Below are positions 14,271-26,190 of a stretch of 64,000 nt of DNA, in pieces. Under the pieces are notes generated by a model, which made no database searches, had not been told where the DNA came from, and saw nothing but the letters and a program-made list of their open reading frames with translations. Source of the DNA: Novimethylophilus sp036504375 (lineage in GTDB: Bacteria > Pseudomonadota > Gammaproteobacteria > Burkholderiales > Methylophilaceae); assembly GCF_036504375.1 (NCBI RefSeq), contig NZ_DASXVH010000045.1:1-64000 (forward strand). Direction: 5' to 3'. Position numbers and translations under genes: made by a program. Positions within the stretch are counted from its first letter, which is position 1, and each line of letters starts with the position of its first letter.

Positions 14271-14960
14271 TCAGCTTTCCTCGCTGGCAATAAAACGATA
14301 GGTCACCGCACCGAGCAATGCGCCCGCAATGGGAGCAACCCAGAAGAGCCAGAGCTGACCGACAGCCCAATCACCGACGAACAAGGCAACACCCGTGCTT
14401 CGCGCGGGATTGACTGAAGTATTTGTCACAGGGATGCTGATGAGGTGAATCAGCGTCAGCGCAAAGCCAATCGCGATAGGGGCAAAGCCCGCCGGTGCAC
14501 GCTTGTCGGTTGCGCCAAGTATGACCAACAGGAAGAACATAGTCATGACCACCTCGCTGACCAGCGCTGCCAGAAGAGAGTAGCCGCCGGGCGAATGTGC
14601 GCCATAGCCGTTCGATGCAAACCCCTTGGAAACATCGAAACCTTCAGCGCCACTGGCGATGACGTAGAGCACGCCGCCGGCGACGATAGCGCCAAGGACT
14701 TGCGCCACGATGTAGGGAAAGAGCTTGCTTGCAGGAAAGCGGCCGCCAGCCCAAAGTCCAACCGAGACTGCTGGGTTGAGGTGACAGCCAGAGATGTGGC
14801 CGATGGCATAGGCCATAGTCAACACCGTGAGGCCGAATGCAAGCGCAACGCCGTGCAAACCGATGCCAACATTCGGAAACGCGGCAGCAAGCACCGCACT
14901 TCCGCACCCGCCAAGAACAAGCCAAAACGTCCCAAGGAATTCCGCACCATATTGTTTCAT
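14271..14960 (-). CDS. aqpZ: Aquaporin Z
   Basis: This 229-residue six-helix water channel has both NPA boxes (GCHLNPAVSVG, TSVNPARSTG). The filter residues typical of water-selective AqpZ are Phe-His-Cys/Thr-Arg like. The N-terminus MKQYGAEFLGTFWLVLGGCGSAVLAA is characteristic. It is probably monocistronic; the gap to the downstream yhcH-like gene is 115 bp. Confidence 0.95.
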   Translation of the reverse strand: MKQYGAEFLGTFWLVLGGCGSAVLAAAFPNVGIGLHGVALAFGLTVLTMAYAIGHISGCHLNPAVSVGLWAGGRFPASKLFPYIVAQVLGAIVAGGVLYVIASGAEGFDVSKGFASNGYGAHSPGGYSLLAALVSEVVMTMFFLLVILGATDKRAPAGFAPIAIGFALTLIHLISIPVTNTSVNPARSTGVALFVGDWAVGQLWLFWVAPIAGALLGAVTYRFIASEES

Positions 14961-15053
14961 TTGTATCTCCTCTTGTTAAGAAGGATTATGAACGTGTGAC
15001 GCCCTACAGCTATTATAAGGATGAATCGCCCCGATATCGCATAAGAAACTCAC

Positions 15054-15578
15054 TTACCTCTCGACCGTTACCTTGCCATCGGCACCCATGCTCCGCCACA
15101 CCAGGTACACCCGCAGATCAAATTCCAGCTGGTGATAGCCCGGCTGCATGTGCTCGCACAGTTGGTAGAAGGCTTTGTCGTGGTTGCGCTCCTTGAGGTG
15201 GGCCAGTTCGTGCACGACGACCATGCGCAAAAACTCGGGAGGCGTGGCCTTGAACAATGAAGCGATGCGAATTTCCTTCTTGGCCTTGAGCTTGTTGCCC
15301 TGCACGCGCGAAATCGCCGTGTTCAGCCCCAGCGCGTGGTGCAGCACGTCCAGCTTGCTGTCGTAATGCACTTTATCCAGTGGCGGGGCGTTGCGCAGAT
15401 AGGTTTGCTTGAGTTCGGCGGCGTACTGGTACAGCGCCCTGTCGGTTTGCACCAGGTGCTGTTGCGGGTAGCGCTGGGCGATGTATTCACCCAGCCGGTT
15501 CCGCTCTGCCAGCTGCCGCACCCGGTCTTGCAGCGCAGCCGGGTAGTGCTGTAGATATTTCAGGTGCCTCGTTAACAT
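15054..15578 (-). CDS. YgjP-like metallopeptidase-domain protein (M48/DUF45-like)
   Basis: This 174-residue protein carries the zinc motif VVHELAHLKERNHDKAF with a downstream Glu/His region, as in YgjP-type predicted metal-dependent hydrolases. The N-terminal helical part (MLTRHLKYLQHYPAALQDRVRQLAERNRL) is family typical. It starts 21 bp after the leucyl aminopeptidase stop and is probably cotranscribed with it. The true reaction is unclear; a nucleotide pyrophosphatase role is described for E. coli YgjP. Confidence 0.85.
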   Translation of the reverse strand: MLTRHLKYLQHYPAALQDRVRQLAERNRLGEYIAQRYPQQHLVQTDRALYQYAAELKQTYLRNAPPLDKVHYDSKLDVLHHALGLNTAISRVQGNKLKAKKEIRIASLFKATPPEFLRMVVVHELAHLKERNHDKAFYQLCEHMQPGYHQLEFDLRVYLVWRSMGADGKVTVER

Positions 15579-15599
15579 CCGGATTGGTGTCGGCGATGC

Positions 15600-17045
15600 T
15601 CAAATATCTTGCAGCAAACGCAATCCCAACCCCACCCCGAAGCCGTTCACATCGCTCGCCACCGCGCCCAGCCCGCCCTTGCGGTTGCTGGAAGACAGAT
15701 CGACATGCAGCCAGGATGGATCGTTCTCGATAAATTTCGACAGGAAGCGTGCCGCGAGAATATGGTCGGCATCGCCCTCCAGCGTGCATTGCTTGATATC
15801 GGCGATTTTCGAGTCGAGGTCGACGTCGTAATCACTGTCAAACGGGAAAGCACATACCCGCTCGCCGGCCGCCTGGCCTATGCTCACCGCCTTGCACAAC
15901 AGTTCGGGCCGATTGCCGAGGATGCCGCTATAGCGGTCTCCGAGCGCCGTCGCCATGCTGCCGGTGAGCGTGGCGAAGTCGATCATCAGCTCGGGCTTGG
16001 CCCTGGACGCCAGTGTCAGGGTATCGGCCAGCACCATGCGGCCTTCGGCGTCGGTATGGACGATTTCGATGGTGGTGCCGTTGAGCGCTCTCACCACGTC
16101 GTTCTGCTTGTAGGCCTTGGAGCTGATATGGTTCTGCGCCAGCGCCAGCCAGCAGTCGATGTTTATCGGCAATTTCGCGCGCGTCGCCGCCAGCAGGATG
16201 CCTAAGCTAACCGCCGAGCCGCTCATGTCTTCGTGCATGCCCTGCATGTAGCGCGCCGGCTTCAGGTTGTGCCCGCCGGTATCGAAGCAGATGCCCTTGC
16301 CCACCAGCGCGACGTGCTTGCGCGCCTGGTCCGGGCGGTAGCTCAGATGCACGATCGCGGCATCGTCCGGGTCGGAGCCCTGCGCCACCGCGACAAAGGC
16401 GCCGGCACCCAGCTTGCGCAGCTTTTTCAGGTCGTATTCCTCGTACTTCCAGCCGTGCTCTTGCGCCAGCGCCTGCACTTTGTCGCGGTAGATGCCGGGC
16501 GTGAGTTCGTTGGGCGGCAGCATGGTCAGGCTGCGCGCCAGCGTATTGCCTTCGGCCAGCGCCTGGGTCGCGGCAAAACCGCCCGCCTGCCGACATCCAT
16601 ACAGTTCGATCTTCTTCAGCGGCTTGCGGTCCTGCTTTTTCTTGCGGCTGGGCAACTCGGCGGAATTGAGCCAGGCCACGTACAGCGCGCTTTCCGCCGC
16701 CAGGCGGCGCACCTCGTCATTGCCGAATACGGCGATGGTCAAGACGGACGGCCCTTCCTCCAGCAACGGCTGGATGGCTTTGCGCAATGCGGTGTGGCGC
16801 TCGAAAGCGGATAGTTTCGGATCGACGATCACCCACGCCGCCTTGCCGCCTTGCGGCAGATCGGCCACCAGCGGGGATTTCGCCAGCTCCGCATATTTGC
16901 TCTTGTGCCGTTTCAGCCTGGCGTCGAGCACTTCGTTCAATGGCGCATGGGGCTGCTGCGGAGGCAATATAAGCAGCAAATGGCCAGCACCTGCAGCCAC
17001 ATGATCCGTAATATCGCTTTGATTTTGAATGAGTTTGGCCGTCAT
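15600..17045 (-). CDS. Leucyl aminopeptidase family (M17) protein
   Basis: This 481-residue dinuclear-metal aminopeptidase reads VHTDAEGRMVLADTL, the M17 signature. The upstream metal-binding block reads GKGICFDTGGHNLKPARYMQGMHEDMSGSA; compared with PepA (FDTGGISLKP) it has His-Asn before the conserved Lys. This places it in the PepB-like or second M17 subfamily rather than canonical PepA. The N-terminal macro-like domain is present. It is first in a two-gene unit with the YgjP-like gene. Ribosome site GAGAAG is present. Confidence 0.9.
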   Translation of the reverse strand: MTAKLIQNQSDITDHVAAGAGHLLLILPPQQPHAPLNEVLDARLKRHKSKYAELAKSPLVADLPQGGKAAWVIVDPKLSAFERHTALRKAIQPLLEEGPSVLTIAVFGNDEVRRLAAESALYVAWLNSAELPSRKKKQDRKPLKKIELYGCRQAGGFAATQALAEGNTLARSLTMLPPNELTPGIYRDKVQALAQEHGWKYEEYDLKKLRKLGAGAFVAVAQGSDPDDAAIVHLSYRPDQARKHVALVGKGICFDTGGHNLKPARYMQGMHEDMSGSAVSLGILLAATRAKLPINIDCWLALAQNHISSKAYKQNDVVRALNGTTIEIVHTDAEGRMVLADTLTLASRAKPELMIDFATLTGSMATALGDRYSGILGNRPELLCKAVSIGQAAGERVCAFPFDSDYDVDLDSKIADIKQCTLEGDADHILAARFLSKFIENDPSWLHVDLSSSNRKGGLGAVASDVNGFGVGLGLRLLQDI

Positions 17046-17200
17046 TATTACTTCTCGCAGAGTAGTTTAAACTTGACCGCCGGGGTCAAAATAGCGAAGA
17101 TAGCGCCTTTCGCCAGCAGCCCGGCGCTGCATTGTCACGCCGTGAAACGGAGATTATACCGTTAGCGGCCAGCCCAAAAGTATTCCAGGAGAGCAAGCCC

Positions 17201-19864
<2,664 letters not shown>

Positions 19865-19878
19865 TAAAGGTTGGATAA

Positions 19879-21210
19879 ATGAGCCAAACGATAGAAGTCA
19901 AAGTCCCGGACATCGGCAATTTCGATAGCGTCGATGTTATCGAGGTACTGGTGAAGTCCGGCGACGCGATCGGTAAAGACGACTCGCTGATTACGCTGGA
20001 ATCCGACAAGGCGTCGATGGACATTCCATCGCCGCAGGCGGGCACGGTAAGGGAAGTGAAAATCAAGGTCGGTGACAAAGTGGCCCAGGGCACATTGATC
20101 CTGACCCTGGAAACCGCGGCTGGCGCAGCACCTGCCGTCAAGCCGGAACCGACCGTCACACCGGCACCGCAAGCCGCACCAATTATTGCAGAGGTACCCC
20201 CGCCCAGCCGTCCGGTGCCGGAAGTGCCCAAGCCCATCGCGCCGCAGCATACGCCCGACCCGGTTGCAGCCCGCGCCGAATTCGCTCCCGGCAAAGCGCC
20301 GCACGCCAGCCCTTCGGTGCGCAAATTCGCACGCGAACTGGGCGCCAACCTGGTCCTGGTCAATGGCTCAGGCCCCAAGGGCAGGATACTCAAGGAAGAC
20401 GTGCAAGCCTACGTCAAGGGCGAACTCGCCAAGCCGCGCAGCGAAGCGCTTTCCAGCGGCGGCGGTCTGGTTGTGCCACAGATGCCGGTAATCGATTTCA
20501 GCCAGTACGGCGAAACCGAATCCCAGCCGCTATCGCGCATCAAAAAGCTTTCCGGCGCGAATCTGCACCGCAACTGGGTCACCGCCCCGCATGTCACCCA
20601 GTTCGACAACGCCGATATCACCGACCTCGAGGCTTTCCGCAAATCGATGCAGGACGAAGCCAACAAGCGCGGCGTCAAGCTGACGATGCTGGCTTTCCTG
20701 ATGAAGGCGGTGGTCAATGCGCTGCGCACCTACCCCAACTTCAATGCCTCGCTGGCGCCGGACGGCGACAGCCTGATCATGAAGAAGTACCATCACATCG
20801 GCTTTGCCTGCGATACGCCTGACGGCCTGGTAGTGCCGGTGATCCGCGACGTCAACCAGAAGGACGTACTGGACATCGCGCGCGACTTGGGCGAACTGTC
20901 GGCCAAGGCGCGCGAAAGAAAGCTGAAGCTGGAGGAAATGCAGGGTGGCTGCTTCACCATCTCCAGCCTGGGCGGTATCGGCGGCACCGCTTTCACGCCG
21001 ATTATCAATTGCCCGGAAGTCGCCATCCTCGGCGTGTCGCGTTCCAGCATCGAACCGGTATGGAATGCCCAGACCAAGGCCTTCGAGCCGCGCCTGATGC
21101 TGCCACTGTCGCTGTCCTACGACCATCGCGTGATCGACGGCGCCGACGGCGCGCGCTTCACCAGCCATCTGCGCGTGATGCTGTCCGACGTGCGGAGATT
21201 GTTACTGTAA
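19879..21210 (+). CDS. aceF: Dihydrolipoamide acetyltransferase (E2 of pyruvate dehydrogenase)
   Basis: This 443-residue protein has one N-terminal lipoyl domain (lipoyl Lys in LESDKASMDIPSP, near residue 43) and a Pro/Ala linker. An E1/E3-binding domain follows (HASPSVRKFARELGANLVLVNGSGPKGRILKEDV), then the catalytic acetyltransferase core ending LSYDHRVIDGADGARF with the active-site His and Asp. It transfers acetyl groups from AceE to CoA. A single lipoyl domain is usual in many betaproteobacteria. Confidence 0.98.
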   Translation: MSQTIEVKVPDIGNFDSVDVIEVLVKSGDAIGKDDSLITLESDKASMDIPSPQAGTVREVKIKVGDKVAQGTLILTLETAAGAAPAVKPEPTVTPAPQAAPIIAEVPPPSRPVPEVPKPIAPQHTPDPVAARAEFAPGKAPHASPSVRKFARELGANLVLVNGSGPKGRILKEDVQAYVKGELAKPRSEALSSGGGLVVPQMPVIDFSQYGETESQPLSRIKKLSGANLHRNWVTAPHVTQFDNADITDLEAFRKSMQDEANKRGVKLTMLAFLMKAVVNALRTYPNFNASLAPDGDSLIMKKYHHIGFACDTPDGLVVPVIRDVNQKDVLDIARDLGELSAKARERKLKLEEMQGGCFTISSLGGIGGTAFTPIINCPEVAILGVSRSSIEPVWNAQTKAFEPRLMLPLSLSYDHRVIDGADGARFTSHLRVMLSDVRRLLL

Positions 21211-21215
21211 ATTTC

Positions 21216-21274
21216 AGCCACCGGCAACATGGGGAAAGCAAAACCTTCTGGGTTACCCCGTGCTCCCCGTGGCT
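21216..21274 (+). promoter_or_regulatory. Hairpin in the aceF-lpd gap
   Basis: The 76-bp gap contains AGCCAC (21216-21221) pairing with GTGGCT (21269-21274) and, inside it, CATGGGG (21228-21234) pairing with CCCCGTG (21256-21262, one G-U). This would form an extended stem in the mRNA just before the lpd ribosome site. It could set E2:E3 ratios by processing or attenuation. There is no T-run, so it is not a standard terminator. Confidence 0.45.
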
Positions 21275-21286
21275 CAAGAGGTTTTT

Positions 21287-23029
21287 ATGAGCCAGATTAT
21301 CGAAGTGCAGGTTCCTGACATCGGCAATTTCGACAGCGTCGATGTCATCGAAGTATTGGTCAAGGCCGGTGACGGCATTGCCAAGGACGACTCGCTGATC
21401 ACGCTGGAGTCGGACAAGGCTTCGATGGATATTCCCAGTCCGCAAGCCGGCACGGTGAAGGAAGTCAAGGTCAAGGTCGGCGACAAGGTCGCCAAGGGAT
21501 CGCTGATCCTGATGCTGGAAACGGCCGCAGCCACAGTGCTGGCGTCGAAACCTGCTGCGGCGACTGAAAACAAGCCTGCGCCGGCCCTCGCTCCTACAGC
21601 CGCCCCCGCCGGCAATGCCGACCTCCACGCCGAGGTGCTGGTGCTGGGCGCCGGGCCCGGCGGTTACACTGCCGCCTTCCGCGCCGCCGATCTCGGCAAG
21701 AAAGTGGTGCTGGTGGAGCGCTATCCCAATCTGGGCGGCGTCTGCCTCAACGTCGGCTGCATTCCGTCCAAGGCATTGTTGCACGCCGCGAAGGTCATCA
21801 CCGAAGCGGAAGAAATGGCCGAACACGGCATCAGCTTCGGCAAGCCGCAAATCGACCTCGCCAAATTGAGGTCGTGGAAAGAAAACGACGTCGTCGACAA
21901 GCTCACCGACGGCCTGACCCAGTTGGCAAAACAGCGCAACGTGACTGTGGTATACGGCCTGGGCCGTTTCACTTCCGCCAATCGCCTCGAAGTCCGGGCT
22001 GCGGACGGCAAGGCAAGCTCTATCTCCTTCGATAACGCGATCGTCGCCGCCGGCTCCCAAGCGACCAAGATTCCGGACATAGCTACCGACCCCCGCATCA
22101 TGGATTCCACCGGCGCGCTGGCGCTGGACGACATTCCCAAACGCCTGCTGGTCGTCGGCGGCGGCATCATCGGCCTGGAAATGGGCACGGTGTACGACGC
22201 CTTCGGTTCCAAAGTCACCATCGTGGAATTAGGCGACGGCCTGATCCCCGGCTGCGACCGAGACCTGGTGAAGCCCCTGCACAAGCGCATGGAAAAACGC
22301 TTCGAAAAAATCCTGCTCAAGACCAGGGTCGTCAAGATCGACCCCAGGAAAGACGGCATTCACGTCACGTTCGAAGGCGACAATGCGCCGGAACCGCAGC
22401 TCTATGACCGTGTGCTGGTCGCCATCGGCCGCCGCCCCAACGGCAAGAATATCGGCGCCGAAAACGCCGGGCTGTTCGTCGACGAACGCGGCTTCATCCC
22501 GGTGGACAAGCAGATGCGCACCAACGTGCCGCATATTTTCGCGATCGGCGACATCGCCGGCCATCCGATGCTGGCGCACAAGGCCACGCACGAAGGCAAA
22601 GTGGCGGCAGAAGTAATCGCCGGCCACAAGGTCGAATTCCAGGCGCTGGCGATCCCTTCTGTTGCTTATACCGATCCGGAAGTGGCCTGGGCCGGCGTCA
22701 CCGAGACCGAGGCCAGGCAGAAAGGCTTGGAAATCGAAAAAACCTCTTTCCCGTGGGCTGCCAGCGGACGTGCTTTATCCATCGGCCGTACCGAAGGCGC
22801 CACCAAGCTGATTTTCGACAAGGGCAGCAAACGCCTGATCGGCGTCGGCATCGTCGGCACCAATGCCGGCGAACTGCTGGCCGAAGCCGTGCTGGCACTG
22901 GAAATGGGCGCCGATGCCGAAGATATCGGGCTAACCATACATGCCCACCCGACGCTGTCGGAAACCGTGGCTTTTGCCTCCGAAATGGCGGAAGGCACGA
23001 TTACCGATCTCTATATCCGGAAAAAATAA
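21287..23029 (+). CDS. lpdA: Dihydrolipoamide dehydrogenase with N-terminal lipoyl domain (E3)
   Basis: This 580-residue flavoprotein reoxidises dihydrolipoamide with NAD. Residues 1-80 are a lipoyl domain (LESDKASMDIPSPQAGTVKEVKVKVGDKVA), nearly identical to that of AceF. An Ala/Pro linker follows, then the FAD domain (AEVLVLGAGPGGYTAAFRAADLG), the redox disulfide GGVCLNVGCIPSKALLH, the NAD domain (VVGGGIIGLEMG) and the dimer interface with HAHPTLSE. The lipoyl-fused E3 is typical of beta- and some gammaproteobacterial Pdh complexes. The ATG at 21287 follows AAGAGG. Confidence 0.97.
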   Translation: MSQIIEVQVPDIGNFDSVDVIEVLVKAGDGIAKDDSLITLESDKASMDIPSPQAGTVKEVKVKVGDKVAKGSLILMLETAAATVLASKPAAATENKPAPALAPTAAPAGNADLHAEVLVLGAGPGGYTAAFRAADLGKKVVLVERYPNLGGVCLNVGCIPSKALLHAAKVITEAEEMAEHGISFGKPQIDLAKLRSWKENDVVDKLTDGLTQLAKQRNVTVVYGLGRFTSANRLEVRAADGKASSISFDNAIVAAGSQATKIPDIATDPRIMDSTGALALDDIPKRLLVVGGGIIGLEMGTVYDAFGSKVTIVELGDGLIPGCDRDLVKPLHKRMEKRFEKILLKTRVVKIDPRKDGIHVTFEGDNAPEPQLYDRVLVAIGRRPNGKNIGAENAGLFVDERGFIPVDKQMRTNVPHIFAIGDIAGHPMLAHKATHEGKVAAEVIAGHKVEFQALAIPSVAYTDPEVAWAGVTETEARQKGLEIEKTSFPWAASGRALSIGRTEGATKLIFDKGSKRLIGVGIVGTNAGELLAEAVLALEMGADAEDIGLTIHAHPTLSETVAFASEMAEGTITDLYIRKK

Positions 23030-23038
23030 CCAACGGCC

Positions 23039-24424
23039 ATGCTGCCGCCAGGCTTTCTCGCCGCATTGCAATCGTCATTCTCACCGGATCGCCTGTTCAC
23101 CGATCCGGTAGATTGCTACGCCTATGCCTACGACAATTCGCGCAATTTCCGGCCGCCGCAGGCCGTGGTTTTCCCGCTGAACGCAGAGGAAGTGCAAGCG
23201 GTGGTACTGCTTTGCAACCAGTATCGCGTCCCTGTCGTGCCGCGCGGCCGCGGAACCGGCACCGCTGGCGGCAGCGTGCCGGAGCAAGGCGGGGTGGCGT
23301 TGTCGCTGGAACGGATGAACCGCATCCTTAAGGTAGACCCGGACAATCGCATGGCAATCATAGAACCCGGCGTATTGAATCAGGATCTGCAGGATGCCAT
23401 TCGTCCCCAGGGCTTCTTTTGGCCGCCCGACCCTTCCAGCGCGCCGTATTGCACGGTAGGCGGCAATCTCGCCACCTGCGCCGCCGGTCCGCATGCGGTG
23501 AAATACGGCGTCGCGCGCGACCATGTGCTGGGGCTGAAAGCCGTCACCGGCAGCGGCGAACTGATCAAGACCGGGTGTTATACCACCAAGGGCGTGGTAG
23601 GCTACGACCTGACGCGGCTGATAGTTGGCTCCGAAGGCACGCTGGCCGTCATCGTCGAAGCCACGCTCAAGCTGACCCCCTTGCCGCGCGCGGTCGGCGG
23701 GCTTACCGCGCAGTATCGCGACACTACCAGCTGCGCTCATGCCATCGCCGCGATCATGGCACAGCCTTTCGTGCCCTCGGCATTGGAATTCCTCGACAAC
23801 AATGCGCTCAACCTGATCCGCAACCGCCATCCCGGCATGCTGCCGGACGACATGCGCGCGCTGCTGATGATAGAAGTGGACGGCTCCGAGCAGGAGATCG
23901 CCGAAGCAACGATGGCTATCATCAATGCCTGCCAGCTGGATGGCTTGATCGAGGCCAAGCAGGCCAACGATACGCAATCGCTGTGGGCGGCGCGCAAGGC
24001 CTTGTCGCCGTTGTTACGCGACATCGCGCCGAAAAAAATCAACGAGGATGTCGCCGTACCGGTGTCACGGCTGCCGGAACTGCTTGGGGGCATCGAACGG
24101 CTGGCCGCGCGCTACCAGATTGCCAACGTCAACTTCGGTCATGCGGGCAACGGCAACATCCACGTCAACCTGCTGGTAAACCCGGACGACGGAAATGAAA
24201 TGCAGCGTGCGGAACAATGCCTGGACGCAGTGTTCTCATTGGTGCTGGGGCTGGACGGCACCCTTTCCGGCGAGCATGGCGTGGGCATGGCCAAGCGGCC
24301 TTTCGTCGGCAGGGAAATCGATGCCGTCACGCTGGATTTCATGCGCAGCATCAAGAAAACCTTCGATCCTGCCGATATCCTGAATCCGGGAAAATTATTC
24401 CCTGCGGTGGGAAAAAGTCTCTAA
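23039..24424 (+). CDS. FAD-linked oxidase, glycolate/D-lactate dehydrogenase (GlcD) family
   Basis: This 461-residue VAO-fold flavoprotein has an N-terminal FAD-binding PCMH domain (PVVPRGRGTGTAGGSVPEQGGVALSLERMN; SAPYCTVGGNLATCAAGPHAVKYG). The C-terminal substrate domain reads NFGHAGNGNIHVNLL and LSGEHGVGMAKR. It is probably a glycolate or D-lactate (or D-2-hydroxyglutarate) dehydrogenase passing electrons to the respiratory chain; glcE/glcF partners are not adjacent. It starts 9 bp after lpdA and may be expressed with the Pdh operon. Confidence 0.9.
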   Translation: MLPPGFLAALQSSFSPDRLFTDPVDCYAYAYDNSRNFRPPQAVVFPLNAEEVQAVVLLCNQYRVPVVPRGRGTGTAGGSVPEQGGVALSLERMNRILKVDPDNRMAIIEPGVLNQDLQDAIRPQGFFWPPDPSSAPYCTVGGNLATCAAGPHAVKYGVARDHVLGLKAVTGSGELIKTGCYTTKGVVGYDLTRLIVGSEGTLAVIVEATLKLTPLPRAVGGLTAQYRDTTSCAHAIAAIMAQPFVPSALEFLDNNALNLIRNRHPGMLPDDMRALLMIEVDGSEQEIAEATMAIINACQLDGLIEAKQANDTQSLWAARKALSPLLRDIAPKKINEDVAVPVSRLPELLGGIERLAARYQIANVNFGHAGNGNIHVNLLVNPDDGNEMQRAEQCLDAVFSLVLGLDGTLSGEHGVGMAKRPFVGREIDAVTLDFMRSIKKTFDPADILNPGKLFPAVGKSL

Positions 24425-24448
24425 AGTTATCCTCATTTTTGTCGTTAA
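24422..24448 (+). promoter_or_regulatory. Sigma28 (FliA)-type promoter of flgMN
   Basis: TAAAGTTA (24422-24429) and GTCGTTAA (24441-24448) are separated by 11 bp, against the consensus TAAAGTTT-N11-GCCGATAA: 7 of 8 and 6 of 8 matches with exact spacing. The -35 half overlaps the stop codon of the preceding dehydrogenase gene. The fliA gene is on the other strand 3 kb away, so this would be the usual FlgM-FliA feedback loop. Confidence 0.7.
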
Positions 24449-24486
24449 GATGGTATGCTAGAAAACGTTGAGTCAAGAGGTACATC

Positions 24487-24786
24487 ATGAAAATTGACGG
24501 GTCTTTACGAGGGACCGCGCTCACAGGCGCCACCAGCCAGGCACCCGCACGCGGCAAGGGTTCTGCGGCAAGTTCTCCCAAACAGGACAGCGTCAGCCTT
24601 TCCGATACGTCTTCGCAATTGCAGGCGCTGGAAACCAGCGTCAACCAGGCTTCCGGATTCGATGCCGCCAAGGTTGAAGCTATCAAGCAGGCGATCAGCG
24701 AAGGCCGTTTCAAGATCAACCCGGAACAGATCGCCGATGGCCTGATCGCTTCCACCCGCGAACTCGTCGCGCAACACAAGGCCTGA
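24487..24786 (+). CDS. flgM: Anti-sigma28 factor FlgM
   Basis: This 99-residue protein holds FliA inactive until the hook is complete and is then exported. The disordered N-terminus (MKIDGSLRG...) and the C-terminal sigma-binding helices (DAAKVEAIKQAISEGRFKINPEQIADGLIASTREL) match the family. It lies 38 bp downstream of a sigma28-type promoter and ahead of flgN. Confidence 0.93.
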   Translation: MKIDGSLRGTALTGATSQAPARGKGSAASSPKQDSVSLSDTSSQLQALETSVNQASGFDAAKVEAIKQAISEGRFKINPEQIADGLIASTRELVAQHKA

Positions 24787-24813
24787 CGCCTGCGCTCCTG
24801 AAATAGCTCGTCA

Positions 24814-25308
24814 TTGGCTCAACCCGGTTCCATCGATACGCTGCTGCTCGCAGGCCTGCAGGCTGAAGAGCAGGCTTTCCGCGACTTCAAGACCGCACTG
24901 CAGGCCGAGCAGAAGGCCTTGATCGCTGGCGATATTACCGCGCTCACGGCGATTTCGACGTCAAAACTGAAGCAGGTTGAACATCTGAACCGCCTTGCTG
25001 CACAGCGGCTCGAGCGCATCGTCACGCTGGGGCTGACAGCCGACCGCAACGGCATGGAGAAATGGGCGGCGCAGGCGGGGACTGCCGCAACCGAAGCATG
25101 GCGCTCCATGCTCGCCACAGCCAGCGAAGCCCATCAAGCCAACCAGATCAATGGCACGCTGATTCAAAATCATCTGCAACACAATCAGCAAGCGATGTCT
25201 GCTTTGCTCGCAGCATCCAACCAAGCCAATCTGTATGGACCCGACGGTCAGCCGAAAAATACGCCACCGGGCGGCGGCAGTTCACGCGGCATTATCGGCA
25301 AGGCCTGA
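24814..25308 (+). CDS. flgN: Flagellar chaperone FlgN
   Basis: This 164-residue, largely alpha-helical protein chaperones hook-associated proteins FlgK and FlgL. It begins with TTG at 24814 (MAQPGSIDTLLLAGLQAEEQAFRDF), 27 bp after flgM. Helical heptads rich in Gln and Ala run through to NGTLIQNHLQHNQQAMSALLAAS, followed by a flexible Pro/Gly tail. Identification rests on position and helical pattern. Confidence 0.85.
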   Translation: MAQPGSIDTLLLAGLQAEEQAFRDFKTALQAEQKALIAGDITALTAISTSKLKQVEHLNRLAAQRLERIVTLGLTADRNGMEKWAAQAGTAATEAWRSMLATASEAHQANQINGTLIQNHLQHNQQAMSALLAASNQANLYGPDGQPKNTPPGGGSSRGIIGKA

Positions 25309-25325
25309 TGCGGTTAAACGAGGGT

Positions 25326-26174
25326 TTACGGCCGGGCTGAAGTGGCCGAGACTGGACTCGGAGGCGGTTTTACGTCCGGGTCCAGTTTGACGTCCTGCAC
25401 TCCGCCCTGATTTTCCGCCAATATCATTACCGTTACACGCCGATTGCGGGCACGGCCTTCGGGTGTACTGTTATCTTCCACCGGCCGATTGTCGGCGTAG
25501 CCGATCGCCACCATGCGGTCGCCGCCGACGCCGCTTTCGGCAAACAACCGAATCACGCTGCTGGCACGCGCCGTAGACAACTCCCAGTTCGAGGGGAAAA
25601 CCGGGGAATTGATAGGCAGATTATCGGTATGGCCTTCCACCTGAATCTGATGGGTATCTATCGCCAGCACCTTGGCCACCGCAGTCAGCACCGAAATCGA
25701 ATCCTTGTTCAGATCCGCCTTGGCAATTTCGAACAGGAGACTGGCATTGATTTCTATGGAAATGCCGCGATTGCTCTCGGTGACCTTGACCTGACCGCCC
25801 TTCACCAGCGGCTCCATGACTTTGAGGATATCGGTCGCGACCGATTTCATGTTCTCGCGCCGCTTCTCCTTCTCCACCTCGACAATCCGGGAAGCAGCAT
25901 CCATTTGCATCGGCACAATTTGCGGAATGGGTTTGCCGTGCTCAACCGTTCCCTGCGGCATGGGTGCTTGGACATAAATCACTTTTTCGCTGGTGGGAGC
26001 ACTTTTGAAAGCTTCCACGATGGAATCCGAGAGCACCTTGTATTTTCCCTCGTTGATCGAGGAAATCGCGTACATTACCACGAAGAACGCGAACAGCAGG
26101 GTGATGAAGTCGGCGTAGGAGACCAGCCAGCGCTCGTGGTTCTCGTGCTCCTCGGGTTTTTTTCTGCGTGCCAT
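25326..26174 (-). CDS. motD: Flagellar stator protein MotD (MotB family)
   Basis: This 282-residue protein has one transmembrane helix with the proton-carrying Asp (WLVSYADFITLLFAFFVVMYA). A plug/linker and a peptidoglycan-binding OmpA-C domain follow (QVEGHTDNLPINSPVFPSNWELSTARASSV). It anchors the MotC-MotD stator to the cell wall. MARRKKPEEHENHERW is typical of MotD. It follows motC by 16 bp and converges on flgN. Confidence 0.94.
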   Translation of the reverse strand: MARRKKPEEHENHERWLVSYADFITLLFAFFVVMYAISSINEGKYKVLSDSIVEAFKSAPTSEKVIYVQAPMPQGTVEHGKPIPQIVPMQMDAASRIVEVEKEKRRENMKSVATDILKVMEPLVKGGQVKVTESNRGISIEINASLLFEIAKADLNKDSISVLTAVAKVLAIDTHQIQVEGHTDNLPINSPVFPSNWELSTARASSVIRLFAESGVGGDRMVAIGYADNRPVEDNSTPEGRARNRRVTVMILAENQGGVQDVKLDPDVKPPPSPVSATSARP

Positions 26175-26190
26175 CTAGAATGGGCTGGGC

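Noticed and set aside
14250..14274. Inverted repeat GCTGAAA/TTTCAGC at the end of aqpZ
   Set aside because: The arms are short and there is no T-run, so a terminator call is not supported.
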